Positions 1-8,681 of a stretch of 10,525 bases of DNA are shown in pieces. This stretch comes from Verrucomicrobiales bacterium (GTDB lineage: Bacteria; Verrucomicrobiota; Verrucomicrobiae; Limisphaerales; UBA9464), in NCBI GenBank assembly GCA_005789375.1, contig SXXZ01000183.1, forward strand, positions 1-10,525, written 5' to 3'. Both the position numbers and the translations under genes were made by a program. Positions within the stretch are counted from its first letter, which is position 1. Each line of letters opens with the position of its first letter. The notes under the pieces are model-generated. The model searched no databases, was not told where the DNA came from, and saw nothing but the letters and a program-made list of their open reading frames with translations.

Positions 1-1
1 C

Positions 2-694
2 CCGAAGCCCAACGGCATGGCCGTGATTATTTGTCCGGGCGGTGGCTATGGCGGAGTGGTGACCGGGCCAGAGGGACACGGGATCGCGCGCTGGCTCAAT
101 TTGCACGGCATCCTGGGCGTTGTGCTGGAATATCGCCTGCCTGCGGGCCGATCGAAGGTCCCGCTTTTGGATGCCCAACAGGCCATCCGCACCGTCCGAC
201 TGAACGCCCGCCAATGGCAGGTGGACCCGAAGCGGGTGGGCATCATCGGGTTCTCTGCGGGTGGACATTTGGCGGCTACGGCGAGCACGCAGTTTGACTC
301 CGGAAAACCCGATGCCGCCGATCCGATTGCTCGCCAAAATAGCCGGCCCGATTTCACGATTCTGATTTATCCGGTGGTGTCCTTTGGGGAGCTCGGTCAC
401 TCCGGCTCGCGCGACAATCTCTTGGGCAAGAAACCCACCTTGGAGGAAATCCAGCGTTTCTCCTGCGAACGGCAAGTCACCCGGCAGACGCCTCCCGCAT
501 TCCTGGCTCACGCCGTGGATGACCAGGCGGTGCTCATCGACAACAGCCGCCTTTATCACAAGGCACTTCAGGCTCAAGGAGTTGCCAGCAAGCTCATCGA
601 ATTGCCCGACGGCGGCCACGGTCTCCATGGCTATCAGGGTGCTTCGTGGGACACTTGGCAGCGCGAAGCGATTCTGTGGTTGAAGCAGCGTTGA
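2..694 (+). CDS. Alpha/beta hydrolase, carbohydrate-esterase-like (5' truncated by window edge)
   Basis: A serine hydrolase of the alpha/beta fold, closest in pattern to the BD-FAE/acetyl-xylan-esterase-like group that removes acyl groups from plant polysaccharides. The frame is open to the left edge and the residues before the first ATG (position 17) read PKPNG, which fits the family's lead-in to the first core strand. The true start and any signal peptide therefore lie outside the window, and ATG 17 is probably an internal Met. Counting from that Met, an oxyanion-hole motif PGGGYGG is at 7-13, the nucleophile elbow GFSAGG has Ser80 (codon 254-256), the acid is Asp168 or Asp169 in HAVDD, and the base is His201 in GGHG. 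All triad elements are present, so the enzyme should be active. The stop is 37 bp before the next gene on the same strand, which suggests an operon. The substrate cannot be read from sequence; a short-chain acyl-ester or peptidase-like role is possible. Confidence 0.9.
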   Translation, partial: PKPNGMAVIICPGGGYGGVVTGPEGHGIARWLNLHGILGVVLEYRLPAGRSKVPLLDAQQAIRTVRLNARQWQVDPKRVGIIGFSAGGHLAATASTQFDSGKPDAADPIARQNSRPDFTILIYPVVSFGELGHSGSRDNLLGKKPTLEEIQRFSCERQVTRQTPPAFLAHAVDDQAVLIDNSRLYHKALQAQGVASKLIELPDGGHGLHGYQGASWDTWQREAILWLKQR

Positions 695-731
695 AGGCCT
701 CTTCGGTCTCGAACAACCTTTCTGCCCCTCC

Positions 732-3700
732 ATGCCCATCAACCGATCTAGAACTGTGGGTTCAGCCAGCCATATCTTCCATTGGCTGGTCTTGGGTTTC
801 CTTGTGGCCGCCGGAACTCTGGCATTGTCGGGGGCTGAGGCTCAGGTGCGTGCCACGGCCTTGCCGGTGATCTCGGGCCAGCGGTCGGGGTTCACCTTGA
901 TGGATCCGGCCGTCACTGGGGTGACGTTCACCAATCGACTGACGGGTGACGCTTATTTTACCAATGCGGTCGCCCACAATGGTTCGGGCGTGGCAATCGG
1001 AGATGTGGACGGCGACGGCCGCCCGGACCTGTACCTTTGTAGCCTCCATGGCACCAACCAACTGTATCGCAACCTGGGACAGTGGCGCTTCGAGCCCATG
1101 CCTTTGGGCGAGGCTGCGTGCCTGGGGCAGATGTCCACCGGCGCGTTATTGGTCGATGTGGACGGCGATGCCGACCTAGACCTGCTGGTCAACGGCATCG
1201 CCGCCGGGACGCGACTATTCCTCAATGACGGTCACGGTCGCTGGACTGAAAAACGCGACAGCGGCCTGTATCGCCACACCACCGGCACCTCGATGGCTCT
1301 CGCCGACATGGATGGCGATGGCGACCTCGACCTCTACTGCGTCCATTACATTGATGTGATGCACATGATCGATCCCTCGACGCGCTTCGCCATGAGCCAG
1401 CAGGGAGGACGTTGGGTGGTCAGCCAGGTCAACGGCATCCCCACCACCGATCCCCGTTTTCGAGATCGTTTCGAAGTAATGCCGGACGGCGAAGTGGTCG
1501 AACTGCCCGAGGCCGATGCGCTCTACCGCAACGACGGTCACGGACGCTTCACACCCGTGCAGGCCGAGCCGGGTGTTTTTCTTGATGACCAAGGCAAGCC
1601 TGAGCCCATGACTCGGGACTGGGGGCTGGCGGTGGTCTTCCGCGACCTCGATGGGGACGGATCCGCGGACCTTTACGTCTCCAACGATTTCGCCTCTCCA
1701 GATCGGCTTTGGTTCAACGATGGGCGTGGTCATTTCCGCGCAGCCCCGCCCCAAACGTTGCGACACGCGTGCTTCAATTCCATGGGCATCGATGTGGCGG
1801 ATGTGAACCGCGATGGCCATGACGACATCCTGGTGGTGGATTTGTTGGCCACCCGCCACGAGCGGCGCATGCGTCAGTTGGGTAAGACTCCGCCGGATCC
1901 GGTAGCTCGCGAGAGCCGGACAGGTCGGCCCCAATTCAATCGGAACATGCTCTTCCTCGGACGACCCGGAGGGCGCTATGTCGAGGCAGCCCTCAGTGCC
2001 GGCCTCGCGGCCAGTGATTGGAGTTGGTGCCCCGTCTTTCTGGATGTCGACCTCGATGGCTACGAAGACCTGCTGGTTTCCAATGGCTTCGAATATGACC
2101 TGATGGATTCGGATACCCAAGACCGGGTGAAGGACCCCAGCCGCACCCTCTCCCCAGAACAAAGGAAGCGATGGATGAAACTGTATCCCGAGTGGCGCAC
2201 GGCCAACCTGGCCTTCCGCAACCGGGGTGATGGCACCTTCGAGCCAAAGTCTGCCGAGTGGGGTTTCCGCGAAGAAGGCTTGGCCTTCGGCATGGCCCTG
2301 GGTGACCTCGATCAAGACGGGGATTTGGACCTGGTGGTCAATCGCATCAATGGCTCGGTTGAGGTGCATCGCAACGAGGCCACCGCGCCCCGCATCGCGG
2401 TGGAACTCAAGGGGCGATCCCCCAACACGGCGGGCCTCGGAGCCAAGATTCGCCTGATCGCCCCAACCGTGTCCCAAGGTCAGGAACTGGTGGCCGGCGG
2501 ACGGTATCTCTCGGGCGACCAAGCCCTCCGGGTTTTCGCCGTTCCAGCACCTGTAAGCACGAACCCCGCGTCGGTTCTGGAGATCCGCTGGCGCAGTGGA
2601 GCAATTAGCCGCATCGAATGGCCCTTGGCCAACCATCGGTATGAGGTGTCCGAACCGACCGACCGAGCTTCATCGACGTCTCCGGTTCGACCGGCATTGC
2701 CCTCTCCGCTCTTCGAAGATGTCAGCGCTCTCCTGGGGCCGGCACCCGGCGGGGAACCCTTCGACGACGCGCTCATCCAACCGCTCATTCCGCACCGCAT
2801 GAGCCGACAAGGTCCTGGGTTGGCTTGGACTGACCTGGATGGCGACGGCTGGGAGGACCTCGTCCATGGAGCGCGCCGCGGCGGTCGATCCATCGTTTTC
2901 AAGAATTTGCAGGGAAAGGGGTTTTCCCGGACCGAGAGCCCTGAATCTCCAGGAGGCCAGCGCGGCGTGGCGGCGTGGTCCGATGGCCTCGGTGGCCGGC
3001 ACTGGTTGGCTTCGGCCGTGCACCTCAATGCCCGGGGCGAAACCGTCGGGCAATTAATAATGAACCCGGCCGCCTCGGGCGCAGCTCCACGAACCATAGA
3101 GATTGGTCCGGACTTCAACGGGCCTTTGGCCGTGGGCGATGTGGACGGCGACTCTGACTTGGACGTAGTGGTGGGCGGGCAATTTCGTTTAGGTCGCTAT
3201 CCCGAGGCGGTCCCCACTACGGTTTGGATGAATGAAGGCGGGGTGCTGCAGGGAGCCCCGGACTGGGGTCGTCCGATGTCCCGCGCGGGTTGTGTGAACG
3301 GAGCCACACTGGTGGACCTCGACGGCGACGGCGACCTCGACCTGGCCTTGGCGGTCGAATGGGAGCCGGTGCGGCTTTATCGCAACGAGGGCGGACAGTT
3401 CCGCGACATGACCGCACCGATGCGCCTGGCGGGTCGTACCGGATGGTGGCAGGGGATAGCGGCGGGAGACTTCGACGGCGATGGACGCATGGATTTGGCG
3501 GTAGCCAACGTCGGTCGCAATACCGCCTATGCCTTGTTTAGCCCGGGCCCCATCCGCCTGTATCACGGCGAGTGGAATACCCCCGGCCGCGTCGAGTTGT
3601 TGGAAGCCTGGCAGCGCGAGGGCGCCTGGCTGCCCATTAAGAATCGCACTCAACTGACGGCCAGCTTGCCAGACCTTCCCGCTCGATTCCCGACCCACGA

Positions 3701-4421
3701 AGCCTTCGGTCGAGCCGATGTGCCGCGTGTCCTGGGAGAATCGGCGGCACGGGCGAGCTTCCTGGAGGCCGTCGAGTTCGATTCCGGTGTCTTTCTCAAC
3801 CGCACTAATCGCTTCGAATGGCGTCCCTTTCCCCGTGAGGCCCAGTGGTCACCGGCCAGTTCGCTGAATGTCGCTGACGTGGATGGCGATGGGTTCGAGG
3901 ACGTTTTTCTGAGTCAAAATCGTTCGGATCTCCTTCCGGAATGGTCGCGAGATGATTCGGGGAGCGGTCTGTGGTTGCGGGGGCGTGGCGACGGAAGTTT
4001 CCAAGCCATGGACCCGGCGGTTTCCGGCATTCGCATCGACGGCGAGCAGCGGGCGGCGGCCTTGGCCGATTTCGACCACGACCGCCGGATCGATGTGGTG
4101 GTGTCGCAAATCAACGGACCCACCGTTCTCTGGGCCAATCGGCGGGCCCGTCCGGGCTTGCGTGTGGTGCTCGAAGGCCCGCCGGCCAACCCTGAGGTCA
4201 TCGGGGCACAGGTGCGCTTGCGGTTCGCCGACGGCCACAGCGGCCCAGTGCGTGCCGTCCAGGGAGGTAGCGGTTTCGGGTCGCAGGATGCAGCGCCGCT
4301 GTTAATGGGGATGCCCAGCACGGCGGCCGCCGTTTGGGTGCGCTGGCCCGGAGGACGCGAGCAGGAGGTTCCAGTACGCCCCGACCAGACCGAGGTGCGG
4401 ATCCGCTGGGCAAGTCCGTGA
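732..4421 (+). CDS. Secreted CRTAC1-type FG-GAP/VCBS repeat protein with two ASPIC/UnbV domains
   Basis: A 1229-residue exported beta-propeller protein. Residues 1-37 form a signal peptide: Arg5/Arg7, a hydrophobic stretch at about 18-34, and an A-E-A cleavage site before Gln38. I count thirteen calcium-loop motifs of the DxDxDGxxD type, as found in FG-GAP/VCBS blades. They begin at residues 91, 142, 192, 305, 357, 438 and 525, then 701, 803, 862, 913, 1049 and 1113. The last (DFDHDRRID) and the fifth (DVNRDGHDD) are degenerate. A UnbV/ASPIC-like domain (GAKIRL through the IRWRSG core) spans about 558-639, and a second one (GAQVRL through VRWPGG) spans about 1144-1228. The protein is thus two CRTAC1-like halves in series. 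Residues about 205-290 form a long insertion between blades. Proteins of this class are abundant in Verrucomicrobiota, Planctomycetota and Bacteroidota and are presumed to act in surface adhesion or binding; no catalytic role is visible. No clear ribosome binding site precedes ATG 732, but the signal peptide supports this start. Confidence 0.93.
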   Translation: MPINRSRTVGSASHIFHWLVLGFLVAAGTLALSGAEAQVRATALPVISGQRSGFTLMDPAVTGVTFTNRLTGDAYFTNAVAHNGSGVAIGDVDGDGRPDLYLCSLHGTNQLYRNLGQWRFEPMPLGEAACLGQMSTGALLVDVDGDADLDLLVNGIAAGTRLFLNDGHGRWTEKRDSGLYRHTTGTSMALADMDGDGDLDLYCVHYIDVMHMIDPSTRFAMSQQGGRWVVSQVNGIPTTDPRFRDRFEVMPDGEVVELPEADALYRNDGHGRFTPVQAEPGVFLDDQGKPEPMTRDWGLAVVFRDLDGDGSADLYVSNDFASPDRLWFNDGRGHFRAAPPQTLRHACFNSMGIDVADVNRDGHDDILVVDLLATRHERRMRQLGKTPPDPVARESRTGRPQFNRNMLFLGRPGGRYVEAALSAGLAASDWSWCPVFLDVDLDGYEDLLVSNGFEYDLMDSDTQDRVKDPSRTLSPEQRKRWMKLYPEWRTANLAFRNRGDGTFEPKSAEWGFREEGLAFGMALGDLDQDGDLDLVVNRINGSVEVHRNEATAPRIAVELKGRSPNTAGLGAKIRLIAPTVSQGQELVAGGRYLSGDQALRVFAVPAPVSTNPASVLEIRWRSGAISRIEWPLANHRYEVSEPTDRASSTSPVRPALPSPLFEDVSALLGPAPGGEPFDDALIQPLIPHRMSRQGPGLAWTDLDGDGWEDLVHGARRGGRSIVFKNLQGKGFSRTESPESPGGQRGVAAWSDGLGGRHWLASAVHLNARGETVGQLIMNPAASGAAPRTIEIGPDFNGPLAVGDVDGDSDLDVVVGGQFRLGRYPEAVPTTVWMNEGGVLQGAPDWGRPMSRAGCVNGATLVDLDGDGDLDLALAVEWEPVRLYRNEGGQFRDMTAPMRLAGRTGWWQGIAAGDFDGDGRMDLAVANVGRNTAYALFSPGPIRLYHGEWNTPGRVELLEAWQREGAWLPIKNRTQLTASLPDLPARFPTHEAFGRADVPRVLGESAARASFLEAVEFDSGVFLNRTNRFEWRPFPREAQWSPASSLNVADVDGDGFEDVFLSQNRSDLLPEWSRDDSGSGLWLRGRGDGSFQAMDPAVSGIRIDGEQRAAALADFDHDRRIDVVVSQINGPTVLWANRRARPGLRVVLEGPPANPEVIGAQVRLRFADGHSGPVRAVQGGSGFGSQDAAPLLMGMPSTAAAVWVRWPGGREQEVPVRPDQTEVRIRWASP

Positions 4422-4479
4422 GGCAGCGTTTCCCAACGGGAGGTTGAATGCGGCTTGGTGGCTGAGGCATCGTTCCGAC

Positions 4480-6465
4480 ATGGCACTCCCCACACTCTCC
4501 GACGAGCAGGTCCGTACCCTGAGTCGATCCCAGAAGGACCACTGGTGGTTGGAGCATGTCTTCCGGGGCGACATGCCCCAGCTCACGATCCGATCGGCCC
4601 TCACGGGATTTTTGCTGGGCGGCGTTCTCGCGGCCACCTCGCTCTACATCGGGGCCAAGACGGGTATTTCCATCGGTGTGGGACTCACCTCGGTGCTCAT
4701 CACCTTCGCCTTGTTCCGCCTGTTGGAGAAAACGCCGATGGGCAGTGGGTTCACAATCCTTGAGAACAACTGCACCCAATCCATCACCACGGCCGCGGGC
4801 TATGTGGTGACACCGCTGACCACCAGCTTTGCCGCCTACATGCTCGTGACCGGGCGGATCCTGCCGGCGTGGCAGATGATCCTTTGGACCATCGTCATCT
4901 CCATCCTTGGGGTGCTCGTGGCCTTTCCCCTGAAGCGGCGCTTCATCAACGAGGAGCAACTGCCCTTTCCCGAAGGCAGGGCCTGCGGCGTGGTGCTTGA
5001 TGCCCTCTACACCGGATCGGCCGAAGCAGGCCTGTTCAAGACCCGCCTCCTGACCATCACCACGGGGCTCACCGCCTTCCTCCAATTGCTCATGAGCGAT
5101 GGCTGGATGAAGCTCCTTCAATTCGGCGTTTTTCGCATGGATCGGTGGGCGGGCTTGCGCGAGCCCTGGCATCTCCATGAGCGCCTCGACACCTACTATT
5201 ACACTTGGGCTGCCAAGGCTTCGGGGGCCATCCCACGTATCTTGGGCACGGACATTCGTCAACTGGGGCTGCGCTTCACGGTCGATGCCGCACTCATGGG
5301 CGTGGGCGGGCTCATCGGTATCCGTGTGGCCAGCTCGTGCCTGATCGGGGCCATTCTCAACTTTATCGTGCTGGCTCCGATCATGATCCAGCGTGGCGAG
5401 ATTCGCAGTTACACCAATGCCACGGGCGCGGTGGTGGCCATTTCGAGGGCAGAGATCGTCAACCAATGGGCGCTGTGGTGGGGCGTCTCCATGATGGTCG
5501 TTGGTTCGCTAGTGTCGCTCTTCGCTCGGCCCGATCTCTTCAGCGGTTTGTGGCGGATGCTGCGCCAACGACGCGCCCCAAGCTCCCCAGAAATCGATCC
5601 GCTTCGAGACATCGAACTGCCGCTTTGGTTGTCGTATGTCGGGGTGCCGGTTTTCGGGTTCCTCGGAGTGTGGATGGGCAATGCCTTCTTTGGAGTGCCT
5701 TGGTTGGCGGGGTTCCTGTCGCTGCCGCTCATTCTCGTACTGTCGATCATTTGCACCAACTCCATGGCGCTGACCTCGTGGACTCCCACCGGCGCGCTCT
5801 CGAAGATCACCCAGTTTACCATCGGCTCGCTCGACCGCTCCAATCCGGCCAGCAATTTGATTCCGGCGGGCATGACGGCCGAGGTGGCTTCGAACGCGGC
5901 GAACCTGCTCTCCGACATCAAGCCTGGCTACATGCTGGGAGCCAAACCCCGCCAGCAGGCCATCGGTCATGTGATCGGCATCGTGGCCGGCGCGCTGGCG
6001 GCCACACCGTTGTTCTACCTGCTGTTCCTGCCGCCCAATGCGGCCGGCGTTCGCTCCACGGCCACGCTGGTCACCGAGCAGTTTGCCATGCCGGCGGCCG
6101 TCCAGTGGAAGGGTGTGGCCGATCTCATCGCCAAGGGATTGGGCAGCCTGCCGGCTTCGGCCATGGTGGCCATGGCGATCGCAGCTATCGTGGCGTTAGT
6201 TTTTGAGGTGCTGCGAATCCGCTCTCGGGGGCGCTTTCCGCTGTCGGCGGTGTCCATCGGGCTTGGTGTGGTGCTGCCTCCGGAGTCCACGCTGGCCATG
6301 TGGATCGGGGCCTTTGTGTTTTGGTGGATGGGCCGCAAGGCCGTTGTGGGCTCTCCCAAGCACGACATTTGGGTGGAGGGCTGCGAGCCCATTTGCGCCG
6401 GATTGATTTCGGGCGCGGCCCTCATCGGCATCGGTAACGCCCTGGTCAACGCCGTCCTACCCTAA
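4480..6465 (+). CDS. OPT-family oligopeptide transporter
   Basis: An inner-membrane transporter of the OPT family, which in bacteria takes up oligopeptides or metal-chelate-like compounds, generally by proton coupling. The 661-residue protein has roughly 13-15 hydrophobic segments, the first at about residues 27-48 (GFLLGGVLAATSLYIG), the last at the C-terminus. Family signatures are visible: the loop NEEQLPFPEGRA at about residue 157, and the late conserved stretch around 468-493 (AEVASNAANLL, then SDIKPGYMLGAKPRQQ). The length is normal for bacterial members. I chose ATG 4480 over an in-frame TTG at 4444. The GGGAGG at 4438-4443 touches that TTG with no spacer, and the twelve extra residues are not typical of the family. 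The gene lies 58 bp after the preceding gene on the same strand, so co-transcription is likely. The true substrate (peptide, siderophore-like or other) is not determinable here. Confidence 0.93.
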   Translation: MALPTLSDEQVRTLSRSQKDHWWLEHVFRGDMPQLTIRSALTGFLLGGVLAATSLYIGAKTGISIGVGLTSVLITFALFRLLEKTPMGSGFTILENNCTQSITTAAGYVVTPLTTSFAAYMLVTGRILPAWQMILWTIVISILGVLVAFPLKRRFINEEQLPFPEGRACGVVLDALYTGSAEAGLFKTRLLTITTGLTAFLQLLMSDGWMKLLQFGVFRMDRWAGLREPWHLHERLDTYYYTWAAKASGAIPRILGTDIRQLGLRFTVDAALMGVGGLIGIRVASSCLIGAILNFIVLAPIMIQRGEIRSYTNATGAVVAISRAEIVNQWALWWGVSMMVVGSLVSLFARPDLFSGLWRMLRQRRAPSSPEIDPLRDIELPLWLSYVGVPVFGFLGVWMGNAFFGVPWLAGFLSLPLILVLSIICTNSMALTSWTPTGALSKITQFTIGSLDRSNPASNLIPAGMTAEVASNAANLLSDIKPGYMLGAKPRQQAIGHVIGIVAGALAATPLFYLLFLPPNAAGVRSTATLVTEQFAMPAAVQWKGVADLIAKGLGSLPASAMVAMAIAAIVALVFEVLRIRSRGRFPLSAVSIGLGVVLPPESTLAMWIGAFVFWWMGRKAVVGSPKHDIWVEGCEPICAGLISGAALIGIGNALVNAVLP

Positions 6466-6769
6466 GGCCCGAACGATTTCTGTTGGGAGGAAAGAGAGGG
6501 CGTGGCGGGATTCTTTCGCAAGACGAGGCGAGAACGAGGCGCGGGCCACGCTGAGGCTCGTGCTTGAGGCTCGTAACGAGCGAACAACGAAGCCCTTGCG
6601 GAAGAAGGTGCGGCCAGCACGACCGATCTAACTTAAAGCGTTCGGGCGAAGGTTGGGTTGTTGATGCGTCGGATGCTGGCGGCGTGTGCTCCGGAGTCAG
6701 CGATCCCCGGCGTTCTCCCGCAGTCTCTCGTGATGGACTCGGGCTAGGGGGCAGGCCAGTCTTTGGCTT
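6466..6769. other. Intergenic region with short direct repeats and one dispersed repeat copy
   Basis: This 304-bp gap holds no gene I can support. It contains short purine/GC-rich direct repeats: ACGAGGCG twice near 6533-6549, and TGAGGCTCGT at 6552-6561 and 6565-6574. A small palindrome, CTCG-TAA-CGAG, sits at 6570-6580. The region also carries copy 1 of the intergenic repeat described separately. No intrinsic terminator with a T-tract is visible after the transporter gene. The promoter for the downstream hydrolase should lie here, but no convincing -35/-10 pair stands out. Confidence 0.6.
6573..6650. repeat. Dispersed intergenic repeat, copy 1
   Basis: This stretch matches 9588-9662. Both copies begin with GTAACGAG and, 37-40 bp later, share the identical 16-mer GCCAGCACGACCGATC (here 6613-6628). 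After that comes a similar tail, AA-rich and then CGTTC-GG with a few substitutions and a one-base indel. The region between the two blocks is only weakly alike. The copy ends about 120 bp before the next start codon. It could be a mobile intergenic element, a regulator site or an RNA element; the sequence alone does not decide. Confidence 0.6.
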
Positions 6770-8653
6770 ATGGGTGTCCAATGCCGTGTTGTGTGGGCCA
6801 GAGTGCTCTGCCCGATCCTCCTGCTTTTATCCGGTGCCTGGGCGAAGGCCGACGACTCCGGCGGGTTCGAGGCCAATTACACCAAGCGCGAGGTGAGAAT
6901 CCCCATGCGCGACGGCGTGTCTCTCTTCACCGATGTCTACACGCCGAAGGAGCCTGGCCAGTACCCCATCCTCCTGCGGCGGACCCCATACAACCTCAAG
7001 CCCTACACGGTCGATGCCGGTGGCAATCCGGGCTTCGGTGACGGGTTGGTGCGCGAGAAGTTTATCTTCGTTCGCCAGGACGTGCGCGGGCGCTTTGCCT
7101 CCGAGGGCACCTTCGTCGACGTCCGCCCGCACAAGCCGGTGAAAGCGGGCCCGAAGGACACCGACGAGAGCACCGACACCTGGGACACCATCGACTGGTT
7201 GGTCAAAAACGTGCGCCACAACAACGGCAACGTGGGCATGGACGGCATCTCGTACCCGGGCTTCTTCGCGGCCATGGGCATGATCGATTCGCATCCCGCG
7301 TTGAAGGCCGTGTCGCCGCAGGCCCCGGTGGCCGCAATCTTCGACGGCGACGATACGTTGCATGGCGGGGCGTTTTTATTGGCCCACAACTTCGGCTTCT
7401 TCAACTTCTTCGGGCAGAAGCTCCAGAACCCGCTGAGTCAGGAGCCCGTGCCCTTCGACTACGGCACGCCCGACGGATACGAGTTCTTCTTGCGGGGCGG
7501 GGCGGTGGGCGACTTGGGCGACCGTTACTACAAGGGCAAGATCGACTTCTGGGACAACCTCATCGGCCACATCACCAATGCCCAGTGGTGCGCCCGTCAC
7601 GACATCACGCCCCACCTGAAGAACGTCCGCGCCGCGGTGATGACTGTGGGCGGATGGTTCGATGCCGAGGATCTTTCCGGAGCGCTCAAGACCTACCGCG
7701 CCACCGAGCGGCAGAACCCCGGCATCTTCAACACGCTGGTCATGGGGCCGTGGTCGCACGGCGGTTGGCATGGCGGCGAGGGTTCCTCGCTCGGCCCGGT
7801 GCCGTTCCACTCCAAGACGGCCGAGTTCTATCGCAACGAAATCGAACTGCCCTTCTGGCGGCGCTTCCTCAAGGGGCAGACGAACATCGTCTTGCCGGAG
7901 GCCCACGTCTTCGAGACAGGTACCTGTGAATGGCGTAAAGAGGCGGCCTGGCCCCCGACGAATGCGGTGTCCAAGACGTTGTATTTCCACCCGGGTGGGC
8001 GCTTGTCGTTCGAGCCGCCGCAGGGAGGCGATGTTGCGAGTGCCTTCGACGCATACGTGAGCGATCCGGCCCGGCCCGTGCCCTTCACCCAGCGCATCAC
8101 CACGGGCATGCCGGGCTCTTACATGGTGGAGGATCAACGGTTTGCTGCGCGCCGGCCCGATGTGCTGGTGTTCCAAAGCGAACCGCTGACCGAGGACATC
8201 ACGCTGGCCGGACCGATCACCGCCAGCCTGCACATTTCGAGCACGGGCACCGACTCCGACTTCATCGTAAAGCTGATCGACGTGTACACCGCCGACCATC
8301 CGGACCCTCAGCCCAATCCCACGCAGGCTGAGATGGGGCATTACCAGCAATTGGTCCGAGGCGAGCCACTGCGCGCCAAGTTCCGGGACGGCTTGGATCG
8401 CCCGAAACCCCTCGAGTCCGGCCGCGTGACCCGGCTCGAATGGGTCATGCCCGACGTCTGCCACACCTTCCGCACCGGGCACCGCATCATGATCCAGGTG
8501 CAGAGCAGTTGGTTCCCCTACATCGACCGCAACCCCCAGACCTTCTGCGACATCTACCGCGCCAAGCCTGCGGACTACCGCCCCGCTACCCAGCGCGTGT
8601 ACCGCGCCGCCAACGCTGCGTCAGGCCTTCGGGTTCTCGTGGCGCCGAAGTGA
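6770..8653 (+). CDS. Secreted CocE/NonD-family hydrolase (S15 peptidase / acylase fold)
   Basis: A 627-residue exported serine hydrolase of the CocE/NonD group, which includes X-Pro dipeptidyl-peptidases, cocaine esterase, glutaryl-7-ACA acylase and alpha-amino-acid ester hydrolases. The N-terminus is a signal peptide (hydrophobic PILLLLSGAWA at about 15-25, cleavage near Ala25 or Ala27). The catalytic alpha/beta domain follows, opening with the typical IPMRDGVSLFTDVY stretch near residue 45. The nucleophile is Ser161 in GISYPG. The acid is Asp298 in GGWFDAED, and the base is His330 in GPWSHGG. The C-terminal jelly-roll domain (PF08530-like) covers about 400-620. The triad is complete and the length is normal for secreted members. 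The position after an OPT transporter hints at cleavage of peptides or N-acyl/ester-blocked amino acids outside the cytoplasm, followed by uptake. Peptidase versus esterase or acylase cannot be told apart from sequence alone. No good ribosome binding site is seen; the start is chosen from the signal peptide. Confidence 0.92.
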   Translation: MGVQCRVVWARVLCPILLLLSGAWAKADDSGGFEANYTKREVRIPMRDGVSLFTDVYTPKEPGQYPILLRRTPYNLKPYTVDAGGNPGFGDGLVREKFIFVRQDVRGRFASEGTFVDVRPHKPVKAGPKDTDESTDTWDTIDWLVKNVRHNNGNVGMDGISYPGFFAAMGMIDSHPALKAVSPQAPVAAIFDGDDTLHGGAFLLAHNFGFFNFFGQKLQNPLSQEPVPFDYGTPDGYEFFLRGGAVGDLGDRYYKGKIDFWDNLIGHITNAQWCARHDITPHLKNVRAAVMTVGGWFDAEDLSGALKTYRATERQNPGIFNTLVMGPWSHGGWHGGEGSSLGPVPFHSKTAEFYRNEIELPFWRRFLKGQTNIVLPEAHVFETGTCEWRKEAAWPPTNAVSKTLYFHPGGRLSFEPPQGGDVASAFDAYVSDPARPVPFTQRITTGMPGSYMVEDQRFAARRPDVLVFQSEPLTEDITLAGPITASLHISSTGTDSDFIVKLIDVYTADHPDPQPNPTQAEMGHYQQLVRGEPLRAKFRDGLDRPKPLESGRVTRLEWVMPDVCHTFRTGHRIMIQVQSSWFPYIDRNPQTFCDIYRAKPADYRPATQRVYRAANAASGLRVLVAPK

Positions 8654-8681
8654 CGGAGGCTCGGACAGGCCCACTCCCATT

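Noticed and set aside
1215..2636. Long open frame (473 codons) on the minus strand
   Set aside because: It is the antisense of the calcium-loop repeats of the large VCBS gene in GC-rich DNA. The translation is a low-sense shadow rich in His/Val/Ile with no domain.
4444..4479. In-frame TTG start for the transporter, directly after GGGAGG
   Set aside because: The purine run touches the TTG with no spacer, the extra twelve residues look untypical, and ATG 4480 gives a normal OPT N-terminus.
4198..5466. Minus-strand open frame of 422 codons
   Set aside because: It lies antisense across the end of the VCBS gene and the first half of the transporter. It is Gly/His/Asp-rich with no recognisable family, while both sense genes are clear.
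5205..6206. Plus-strand open frame of 333 codons in another frame inside the transporter gene
   Set aside because: It is an alternative-frame reading of a well-supported membrane protein; its product is Arg/His/Gly-rich without motifs.
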